A DNA stretch of 10,369 nt from Pleurotus ostreatus/Saccharomyces cerevisiae fusant (taxonomy: Eukaryota > Opisthokonta). The position numbers and the translations under genes are program-made. Shown in pieces: positions 1 through 7,017 of this stretch. How positions within the stretch are numbered: the stretch's first letter is position 1; the number at the start of each line of letters is the position of its first letter. The stretch lies in assembly GCA_024196135.1 (NCBI GenBank), contig JAMQCK010001256.1:1-10369 (forward strand). The letters run 5' to 3'. Under the pieces are notes generated by a model, which saw nothing but the letters and a program-made list of their open reading frames with translations, made no database searches and was not told the DNA's origin.

Positions 1-3000
1 CGCGCGCGCAGCGCCGCCAGCAGCGTCTTCGTCATCGTCGGCCGCGGTATCTCCGACGGCTGCACGACGAGCGGCGTCGGCGGGTTGATCGACATGCCCG
101 GGTCGCGGCTGCGGTCGCCCTTGGGGCTCACGCCGAGGTCCATCGAGCGCCGGCGCATGTCGAGGAGGTCGAGGATGCGTGCCGCGGGGCCGGGGAACAT
201 GACGGCGAGTGCGTTCTGCGTGAAGGCGGCGAGGTCGTTTAGGACGGCGTCGTCGACGCCGGAGCGCCAGTACGTCTCCGCCCAGCTTTTGATGAAGTTC
301 GAGACACGGAGGCGGACAGGTATACCCTTGCGCTGCTGCCAGACTTGTATACCCTCTTGCGAGACACCTCTCGGCGGCACCACATTGTACCGCGCGATGA
401 GCGCCTGCAAAAGCTCGGCGGGCGAGGAAAACAAGCGGAAGGTCATGAAGAACACCGCCGCAAAAGCCGGGTCCACGATACTGTCGTGCGGCGTCATCTT
501 CTCCACGAGCACATCGAGCGTCGCGCCGACCAGGTGCCCATCTGTGTTGTACGCCACCGCATCGACGTCGTAGTCGTGCGATAGCATATACGCCATTGGG
601 TCCGCCGGCAGCTCGGGGATCGAGTCCAGATTCGACAAGTTGCCGTTGATCAGCTTGTCCTCCATATCCTTCCCGCTCCGTATGCTCCCCTCCCACGTCG
701 TCCCCGTCTCCGTCCTCGCCAGCGACGGTGCTAGCGACGGTGCGAACGACGTCGCCATCGAGCTCGGCGACGGCAGATCCGGCTCGATGTGCCGCTCCGC
801 CACAGCGAGGCGAGCAAGTTGCGGGCCCGGCTTGGCCTTGACCTCTTCGGGCGACGTCAAGCTCGTCTCTTGTGATGTCGCTGCAGTGGACCTACTAGAT
901 GCGCTCGCGCTCTCGGACCCCGACGATACCTGCCGCAGGCGCAGCGGCGACGGCGTCTGCGCCTGGATCGTTAGGTCCTCGTCGTCCTCCCTCCCGTTCG
1001 CCAGCATCGCGAGCGCGCTCGAGCTCGAGGACTTCGCGAGCTTGGGCCGCGTCTCCCGCACGGGCGTGATCGCGTCTTGCTGGGCCTGCTCCTGCTCCTC
1101 TTCGTCTTGCAAGGTCGGTTCTTGAGGCGGCGGAAAGACGACCGGCCGATTGTCCGTGGTCCGCGTCAAGCACATCTTGATCGACGCTGCACAATCCGAG
1201 CCCGCCTTCAACGCAGCCGTAGCCGCATACAACATGTTCTCCTTCTCGGCGTCCTCGGACACCGTCGGCGATGGCTCGACCATGAGCGCGCGTACCGCTT
1301 CGGCGAGCGCGCTTGTCACCTCGAACAGGCCATCCTTCGCTTCGCTGAGGTTGAGCAAGCGGCTTTCCGGGATCCCCGGATGCTGCATAACGGCCTCCAC
1401 GATTGTAAGGAGTTTGCATGACCGCTCGACGATCTCGCGGACGAGGTCGTACATATGGCCAGTGCTGGATGCGTGCGAGGAGCGGGTGTACATGTGCGCG
1501 TACCCAATGAGCGCGGCGATAGTCGACAGGTACTCATCGTGCGTGAGACGGAGGATATCCAAGACTTGCACGATAGATGCTGGTCCGGTGGGGAAGACTG
1601 CTCTGGATGAAGGCACGGGACTGGAAGAGGCGGCAGAGGAGGAGAAAGATGACGAAGAGCTATTGCTGCTGACGGACGTTGCATGCCTATGTCTGGCCTC
1701 CTGCAACGTCCGTGCCCAAGGATTGACTGGCTCGCCATTCTGTACGGATATCGAGCGCTGCTGCATCTGGATCACCTCGGAAGCGCCAGGCAACGGCGGT
1801 TCCGGGGCTCGTGGTACGCGCACCGCCCGAATATCGCCAGTGCTTCGAGCCCGTGCAGCCTGCTTCATCGGCGTAGGATTGGCATCCCGCGACCGAGAGT
1901 GGTAGTGTCGCCTCGGCGTCTCGACCGCCGACCCACTTCGTGCGTGACCGTACTGCGACGGGCTGTTGTCCGCCGACGAAGGCGAGCCGCGCAGCTTGCG
2001 AGCGCCGCCGACATTCGGTGAGCCTGCTGCGGGATCGGCCCGCCCGGGAAGATCGACGCCGATATGCACGACAATGGAGAGGTATCTTCGCATGTGCGCA
2101 AAGACCTGCCCACTGAGACGCATCATCTCGTCTATCTGGTCGTCGCGCGTATTCTCGTCGATCTCGGGATCCGATGCCTGCTTCGCCTTCGCGACAAGAG
2201 ATGCCAGAACGGCCAGTATTCGCCGTCGCTCTCCTGCCAGGACGGGGAAGTCCTGCAAGAGGGGCGATTCCCGCTGCAATGTTCCAGTGGAAGATAGGAT
2301 GGACCGTACACATGAGATGATGCACGCGGTCGAGGGCTGAAAGTGTGCTATGCGGTTGGCGCGCACAGCATTCTGGAGAAGCGTCAAGCCGTTGAGTAGC
2401 GGGATCATGATAGGCGGGCAGTATGCGTCGTTCTCGCTGTGGCCCATGGGATTCGATAGTGAAGACTCGTAGGGATCGCCAGACGATACAGACATCCAGG
2501 AAGTAACGGAGGCGGATGATTTCTTGTGCGAATGCATGCCGCGCTACAAATTGGTTAGGCACGGCATATGGAGGAGTATGCGCAGCTTACTACCGGACTG
2601 ACGGGAACGTCCTCCTCCACCAGTGATGCGGGTTTGGCGTCCACGTAGTTGCTAGGAAACCAACCTCTGCGCCCATCCAGCTCGCCGTCCCACCAGCCGC
2701 TGGTATCCCGGTTGAAGACGCGTATCACCTGTCCTGCTCGGAACGAAAGACAAGTCGCGCTGGAGGTCTGAGGAACATAGTCGTGCAGCGCGAGAACGTA
2801 GTCGTCAGGTCGTATCGTCTCGTCGAGTGAACTCTTCGCGGAGTCGGTCTGCGTGGGTTTTGGCTTGTTGTGGCCGGCGTGCGAGATGAGGGATGAAGTA
2901 GACGCGTTTGACGAGGGGGCGGGGGAGATAATGTCAAGGGAGGATGATGATGCGTTGGATAGACTTCGGGAGCGAAAGTGGTTGACCGAAAGCGTAGACG

Positions 3001-3094
3001 AGGACGGACCGTAGAACGGACGTTGTGGTGCCGAGGAGGGACCAGCAACGGCGTTGGTAGGCGCCGTGTCGATGTGCAGTCGCGGGGCGGTCAT
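1..3094 (-). CDS. CDC25: SH3-domain Ras guanine-nucleotide exchange factor, Cdc25 type (partial, runs off the left edge)
   Basis: This is a Ras activator: proteins of this family catalyse GDP release from Ras at the membrane, upstream of cAMP/PKA or MAPK signalling. Exon 1 is 3094-2591 (168 codons) and exon 2 runs open from 2543 past the left edge (847 codons, no stop). They are joined by a 47-base intron (2590-2544) with GTAAGC donor, CTAAC branch point and TAG acceptor, phase 0. The SH3 domain is at about residues 100-153 (ALHDY, the WW pair at 134-135, PSNYV at 147-151). A Ser/Arg-rich linker follows, with a serine run at about 458-475, then a helical stretch from about 490. The RasGEF N-terminal (REM) domain is at about 836-966. 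The catalytic Cdc25 domain should follow just outside the window. RRRS at 966-969 fits a PKA site (inference). The start is the first ATG after an in-frame TAG. The N-terminal SH3 plus REM order matches yeast Cdc25. Confidence 0.9.
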
Positions 3095-3142
3095 ATAACC
3101 AAGATGGCAATAAATCGAGGAGATGGGGAATATGGGTAGGCA

Positions 3143-3229
3143 CTAGACGGCGCGTATGTGTAGAGGTTGATGGAGCGACTACGCGATCGCGGTCAGAAAG
3201 CGTGGGAAGCAAGATGGGCGAGCACTCAC
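3143..3229 (-). other. possible 5'-leader intron of the RasGEF gene
   Basis: On the minus strand a strong donor, GTGAGT, at 3229 is followed after 87 bases by a CTAG acceptor ending at 3143. A CTGAC branch-like motif lies about 50 bases before the acceptor, which is farther than usual. The acceptor lies 48 bases upstream of the ATG. Removing it would also remove the in-frame TAG that defines the start, but the sequence beyond it shows no in-frame ATG nearby and no protein-like composition. I therefore read it as a leader intron at best. Confidence 0.25.
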
Positions 3230-3656
3230 CCGTATGGGGAACCAGCGTATGATACACCCAGCAAGAGCGGGACGGTCGTCTAGTGTATGGAGTGTGAGAG
3301 GGGACTTGGGTGCGGAGCCGGCGTGGAAACGATCGTGTGCCCTGTGCGACGTGCTGGCGATGGGGAGAGCAATGGCCAGAGAATGGCGGAGCGTCCAGAT
3401 CGTTACTGCTTGCGATGCACGGTCGCTGTGCGCGGGACGTGCTGGGCATACACGAGGGTGGCGTGCCGTGTTCGCGGGTATCGCGCGTCGTGAGGGAGAT
3501 GGAACGAGGTGACGGGGTTGTGAGCGCGGGGAACGTCAGCGCGGGTATCGCAGCGTCGTCCAGGCTCAGCAACGGCGAGCACGGCCGGACGTCCAGCAGG
3601 ATGTCGGTGGCAAGCGCGTCAACCGGCGAGCGCTCTCCTTCCCAACAATACACAAA

Positions 3657-3697
3657 CACGTGCACACAAACACGCGCGATGCTGCCTCGTCCACGTG
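3657..3697. promoter_or_regulatory. pair of CACGTG E-boxes
   Basis: Two perfect CACGTG palindromes lie at 3657-3662 and 3692-3697, 35 bp apart, about 560-600 bp upstream of the RasGEF start. In fungi this hexamer is bound by bHLH factors such as Cbf1, Pho4 or SREBP-like proteins. In GC-rich DNA the hexamer can arise by chance, so this is only a candidate. Confidence 0.25.
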
Positions 3698-4476
3698 CGC
3701 GAGACTCCCTTCTCGCCGTCCTTCATGTCGCCGACAACGTCAACGGCGACATTCAAAGCCTCGTCTTGGCTTACGAAAAGCTACCCTCCCATTCATCTGA
3801 GCCGCCTAAGCCACCCTTTATGTCGCTTCTGATAGCTCGCATGGTTCCCCGCAAGAGGCGACGGCTAACCATCTTCAAGTACTTGAACGGACTACATGCA
3901 TAGGCGTGGATTGACAAATCGCCTTCGTCGAAGCTACCCGGACCTCTCGCCTGAGAATGGTGTCAACTGCACGCGTCCAATACGGGAGGAAGCGGATGCA
4001 GCACTCGCGCGATCTCTCGGGGCGACTTCGACGTCGAGGAAGGCCTACGTGGCTCCTTATACTGCTCTCGCGCGAGCAATGCGGCCGGAAGTCGTGCTTT
4101 CCCCAAGGCTGTTGCGCAAGACTGCATCCTTATGAACGCCCTTCATACCAGTAGCCTCAAACCTCCGCGATAAGATCGCATCCTTACTGCCAGATATCTA
4201 CCCTTTGACAACCCGAGCAAGAACCGAGGTGCCGACACCGACATCTATCTTCGATGATCCAACGTGGTCGCCCCTCAAGGTCTCATTGACGATGTCGAAA
4301 ATTTCCTTCTACTTCCTCCTGAAACTTGTGCCCGCCCCCACCACCGTGGTCGTCCAGCGCGTCATGCTCTCATAATACTCAGCAAGCAAGGGGCCAGCTT
4401 GGAACATGCACAAAGCCTAGGTTCAGCCCTCGGGAAGGATCATACGAAAGAACCGCCCTTTGTCACCCCAGCTCAA

Positions 4477-4483
4477 CCAATCA
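4477..4483 (+). promoter_or_regulatory. CCAATCA box (HAP/NF-Y type)
   Basis: A perfect CCAATCA, the preferred site of the fungal HAP (NF-Y) complex, lies about 690 bp upstream of the secreted-protein ATG. It is farther away than most functional CCAAT boxes, so its role is uncertain. Confidence 0.25.
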
Positions 4484-4504
4484 GGCAAGAACAGCCTTCG
4501 CTCT

Positions 4505-4588
4505 AGTCCTTCGCGTCTTCGATGCGACCCTCAGCCCATTTGACACGGTCCTCAGTCCATTCGACGCGGCCCTCAATCCATTCGACAC
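4505..4588. repeat. 21-bp tandem repeat, three good copies plus one degenerate copy
   Basis: Units of exactly 21 bp lie at 4526-4546, 4547-4567 and 4568-4588. They share the cores CTCA, CCATT and TTCGACRC or close variants, with only a few substitutions each. The 21 bases before them (4505-4525) align as a more degraded copy. Although 21 bp equals seven codons, and both strands are open here, no gene is otherwise supported. I call it a short noncoding minisatellite about 600 bp upstream of the secreted-protein gene. Confidence 0.75.
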
Positions 4589-4859
4589 GGCCTCTACTCC
4601 CCATCGGTCAGTCACCGAATCACCACCGCCGACAGTCGCCCCTTCAGGACCCGCCCCTCGCATTCACTCCCTCATACAGTCCGACGCTCGGAAACGTGTC
4701 AGTATACTCACGACTGGATCCCCGCGCATGCCACCGACTGCTTCGAGGCACCCTCGAGCACAGCCGCACTACATGCTTGTATTCTTGGACCTGTCACTTG
4801 TGTTCGATCTGTGTGCGCCCTTGGTCTGCCCTGTGTGCGCAAACCCTACCGGCGCATTC

Positions 4860-4901
4860 GCATACCATCCCGGCTTACCCGCATATCATCCCGACGCATC
4901 C
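4860..4901. repeat. 21-bp direct repeat, two copies
   Basis: Units at 4860-4880 and 4881-4901 both begin GCATAYCATCCCG and then diverge. The motif differs from the array at 4505-4588, but the period is the same. It lies about 150-190 bp upstream of the TATA box, where activator sites would be expected. Confidence 0.55.
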
Positions 4902-4941
4902 GCTACATTCTCGATTCCCCGGCCGCGTCGGCACGCCCCGT

Positions 4942-4992
4942 GTGTCCCGCCATTCATCATCGTGTGTCCCGCGTCATGGATCCGTGTCCCGC
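4942..4992 (+). promoter_or_regulatory. three GTGTCCCGC elements spaced 20-22 bp
   Basis: The nonamer GTGTCCCGC occurs three times, at 4942-4950, 4964-4972 and 4984-4992. Starts are 22 and 20 bp apart, i.e. on the same face of the helix. The last copy ends 55 bp before the TATA box. This is a typical layout for clustered activator sites, but I do not recognise the motif. Confidence 0.4.
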
Positions 4993-5047
4993 GCCTCTAT
5001 TGGCGCACGCACGGTGTGTCTGGCCCGCAGTGCCCCCGTGACTGACA

Positions 5048-5054
5048 TATATAA
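5048..5054 (+). promoter_or_regulatory. TATA box of the secreted-protein gene
   Basis: TATATAAG lies about 120 bp upstream of the ATG at 5170. From about 30 bp downstream of it the leader is rich in C, T and A (CTACCTACC, CTCCTCTCACC, CTTTCTCC), as in well-expressed fungal genes. The first ATG after the TATA box is the one at 5170. Confidence 0.7.
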
Positions 5055-5169
5055 GGGCGCGACTGAGGCGTTTCGACCTCGACTAAAAGCGAAACACGCC
5101 TACCGCCACTTACTACCTACCTACCCTCCTCTCACCACCATCTACTTCCCCTTTCTCCTACACCCCACG

Positions 5170-5834
5170 ATGCTCTTCGCGCCCCTCATCTCCCTCGCGT
5201 CCGCCGCGCTCGCCGTTGCCTCACCGATCGTAGTACATCCTCTACAGCCACGCACCGGTGGCCCCGTCATCGACAAGCCCGCCGCCAACGCGATCATCCA
5301 ACCCGGCGAGACCTTCGACTTCCTCTACTACAGCATGGCCGACTACGGGCGGTCTGCATACAACACGAGCATCTGGCTCTTCTCGAGCGCACCGGGCGAT
5401 TTGCAGGCGAACACGAAGACGGATACGCTGACGACGGGGCACTTCTTTGGAAGGTTTTCGACGGGGAATTATCCGGGTGAGTAGCTGTTTGGATCGACGT
5501 AATGTACATGCGAGTGGATCGCCTGCGCTACGGTCGTGTGGCCTGCTTTGAAACTTCGCGCTACCCTCCTGCGCCTCAATCCTCCCTTCGCTGAAGAGAC
5601 ATCCCGCTAAACACCCCTCCAGGCAACCCCTACCCAAACCAGCCCGTCCCCAAGCAGCTCACCATGCCCGACTTCTCCGTCAACCAGGGCGGCTTCGGCT
5701 CCGGGAAGACCGCCTCGGACGCGCCCATGTACCTCGCCGTCTTCGAGGAGTGGGCGGATGGGTCGGGCACGCTGGGCAACAAGATCGCCTACGTGTCGAC
5801 GCCCATCGTCTACAACGGGACGAAGTCGGATTGA
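5170..5834 (+). CDS. small secreted protein of unknown function, cysteine-free, two exons
   Basis: I do not recognise a named family. Exon 1 is 5170-5476 and exon 2 is 5623-5834. They are separated by a 146-base intron (GTGAGT donor, CTAAAC branch-like motif, CCAG acceptor, phase 1), giving 172 residues. The N-terminus (LFAPLISLASAALAVAS) is a clear signal peptide, probably cut near residue 18, so the protein should be exported. The mature part has no cysteine, two N-glycosylation sequons (N65-T-S, N167-G-T) and alternating hydrophobic stretches (ETFDFLYYSM, YNTSIWLFSS, MYLAVFEEW, KIAYVSTPIVYN) that suggest a beta-sandwich (inference). No membrane segment or GPI signal is seen. The ATG has A at -3, is first after the TATA box, and begins the signal peptide. 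The Ser-Asp-stop lies at the start of a repeat array, so the C-terminus may be recent. Splicing is well supported by phase and continued composition. Confidence 0.8.
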
Positions 5835-5864
5835 TCGATGATGGATGATTGCGACGAACGATGG

Positions 5865-6038
5865 GCGGACACGCCAGCGACGCACGATTCGGACACGACT
5901 TCGATGAGCGTCGGACCACGACTTCGATATGTATCGGATACGACTTAGACTCATGTCGGACCATGATCACGATGTGTGTATGGACCATGACCTCGACGCG
6001 TGCTTCGGACATGGCTCTATATCTATCTCGGATGTTCG
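5865..6038. repeat. degenerate tandem array, 22-23 bp unit
   Basis: Units begin TCGGAYNAYGACTTCGAT or a close variant at 5889, 5911, 5934, 5956, about 5979 (a 26-base unit), 6005 and 6028. A weaker copy starts at 5865. Spacings are 22, 23, 22, 23, 26 and 23 bp. The TCGGATTGATCGATG at 5826-5840, which contains the stop codon of the secreted-protein gene, also resembles the unit. The copies are too diverged to be recent, and the array probably lies in the 3' UTR. Confidence 0.7.
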
Positions 6039-6102
6039 TCTTACCTATGGGACCTTTCGCGGACTTGCGAATACCTCTACTCTATCCATCTACCTTAGCC
6101 CC

Positions 6103-6186
6103 CTTGTACAATTTGCCTGCTAACTTGTACAATTCGCCCGCTACCTTGTACAAATCGCCTGCTACCTCGTACAATTTACCTACTAC
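6103..6186. repeat. 21-bp tandem array, four copies, each with a TTGTACAA core
   Basis: Four units of exactly 21 bp lie at 6103-6123, 6124-6144, 6145-6165 and 6166-6186. The palindrome TTGTACAA starts at 6104, 6125 and 6146, and the fourth copy has TCGTACAA at 6167. The rest of the unit is roughly TTYGCCTGCTAC. In the sense of the upstream gene the first three copies read UGUACAA, which resembles Puf-family (UGUA) sites. On DNA the palindromes sit two helical turns apart. Confidence 0.85.
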
Positions 6187-6328
6187 AATACCGATGTAAT
6201 ATCTCTTTCATATTGTTGACATACTCGAGTAGATGCGCTGAAGCTTTAGCTTCGCCTGTGAATTTGTGCGATGATTATCGACTATCCCTAGCTGCCTTCA
6301 CCTAGCCTACAGCCACGCCAATGTTATG

Positions 6329-6796
6329 TCACGCTTGCTGCCTCGCGCTTCCCTTCCTCTTTACCAACTCGAGTTTAACCAAACGTGCAAGTCGCACGCC
6401 GTTGAGCGTCAAGGGGACCTGCCTCGACTTCAGGACAGCCTGCGACCACCGTTGAATCGACGGAAAGTGAACTCCATCATCCTCATCGATGATCATCAGG
6501 AAGTTCGCCAGAGATGGCAGGAACGCCAAGGTCGTAGGGCAAGCGGTGTCGCGCGTGAGAGCCTTGAATAGCGGTGCGGTAGCCTGGAGGTCGCGATAGG
6601 CGTCAAGCTCGAAGTTGGTGAGCGCGGGCAAACGCCCAGGCAACGCCGGAAGATCGCCCTTGTAGAGCTCAGGGCAGCGAAGAATGTTAATGAGGGAACG
6701 CAAATGCGAACGGCCATTCGACCGGTCCAGCAGCGTCTTCAGTCGGTGGAGCATCTCTCCCTGTATAGGTCCTCGGCCGAGGGGTACAGGTCTCAT
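6329..6796 (-). pseudogene. truncated paralog of the neighbouring F-box/LRR-like gene
   Basis: An open frame of 155 residues matches the C-terminal half of the gene at 7018-8061: residues 15-144 align with 171-300 of the longer protein, about half identical by eye. Shared blocks include RLKTLLDRS, HLRSL, KGDL, ALTR, KSR and PLT. Everything corresponding to the first 170 residues is missing; the DNA upstream (6797-7017) has in-frame stops and no visible similarity. The acidic tail is also lost from the frame, but about 20 bases at 6234-6253 match the end of the longer gene (7014-7033), suggesting a decayed tail. Possible leucine-rich segments remain (LPALTNFEL, FLPSLANFL). I infer a tandem duplication followed by truncation. 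A short expressed protein cannot be excluded. Confidence 0.65.
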
Positions 6797-6980
6797 ATTG
6801 GCAAGAGGTTTATTGGAGCGGTCAACCCATTGACAACGCCGGCGGCGTGTCAGAAGCTGAGGTCGAGTTTCTACTCAGGACTTTGAACATGAAAAAGTCT
6901 TCCTTGAAAATGTCTCTATGAACGAGCAAGCCCGATCCGCCATTTGTCTAGTCCAGGATACGTGCACGAAGTGGGCAATA

Positions 6981-6986
6981 TTTAAT
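6981..6986 (-). terminator. possible poly(A) signal of the F-box/LRR-like gene
   Basis: On the minus strand ATTAAA, a common variant of AATAAA, lies within an AT-rich stretch (ATCAATTAAATATTG) about 32 bases downstream of the stop codon at 7018-7020. The position is suitable for a 3' end signal, but fungal signals are loose. Confidence 0.35.
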
Positions 6987-7017
6987 TGATATCTGACTAA
7001 CATTCGAAGCAAAGCGC

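Larger units (their letters stand above)
3095..5169. other. divergent intergenic region without a convincing gene
   Basis: This 2.1 kb gap separates the minus-strand RasGEF from the plus-strand secreted-protein gene, so it carries both promoters. Open frames of up to about 240 codons exist on both strands, but none shows a recognisable domain, a splice pattern or protein-like composition, and they overlap one another freely. Visible elements are two CACGTG E-boxes (3657-3662 and 3692-3697), a CCAATCA box of the HAP/NF-Y type (4477-4483), three repeat groups at 4505-4588, 4860-4901 and 4942-4992, and a TATA box at 5048. No transposon ends or long terminal repeats were seen. Confidence 0.6.
5835..6328. 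other. repeat-rich 3' flank between convergent genes
   Basis: This gap lies between the stop of the plus-strand secreted-protein gene and the end of the minus-strand pseudogene, so it should hold two 3' ends. It is mostly two tandem arrays (about 5865-6038 and 6103-6186), followed by a 14-base inverted repeat, GAAGCTTTAGCTTC, at 6240-6253. An open frame of 116 codons crosses both arrays, but it consists largely of the repeats and has no other support. Confidence 0.6.

Noticed and set aside
2934..3665. 243-codon minus-strand frame overlapping the RasGEF start
   Set aside because: It overlaps the RasGEF coding sequence in another frame and consists of Arg/Pro/Ser/Thr-rich sequence without recognisable features.
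3310..3903. 197-codon plus-strand frame in the divergent intergenic region
   Set aside because: No domain, start context or downstream exon was evident; GC-rich DNA readily gives such frames. The last 60 residues look slightly more protein-like, but not enough to call.
4292..4375. 27-residue frame (MSKISFYFLLK...) considered as a peptide or mating-pheromone precursor
   Set aside because: It has no C-terminal CaaX box, is very short and has no promoter support.
4326..5045. 239-codon open frame on the plus strand
   Set aside because: It overlaps the repeats and promoter elements, has no domain or splice support, and ends just before the TATA box.
4522..5169. Long upstream extension of the secreted-protein frame (would add 216 residues)
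   Set aside because: It crosses the TATA box and the CT-rich leader, would bury the signal peptide, and its composition (His/Ser/Arg/Pro-rich) looks like translated noncoding DNA and repeats.
5849..6199. 116-codon frame across both arrays downstream of the secreted-protein gene, containing seven-residue repeats LYNSPAT-like
   Set aside because: The repeated peptide is only the translation of the 21-bp array; there is no signal peptide, domain or splice link to the upstream gene, whose own stop is at 5832-5834.
6240..6253. Inverted repeat GAAGCTTTAGCTTC considered as a terminator hairpin or transposon end
   Set aside because: The stem is only six pairs with a two-base loop, no target-site duplication or partner end is seen, and the bases are better explained as the relic of the F-box-like gene's last codons.
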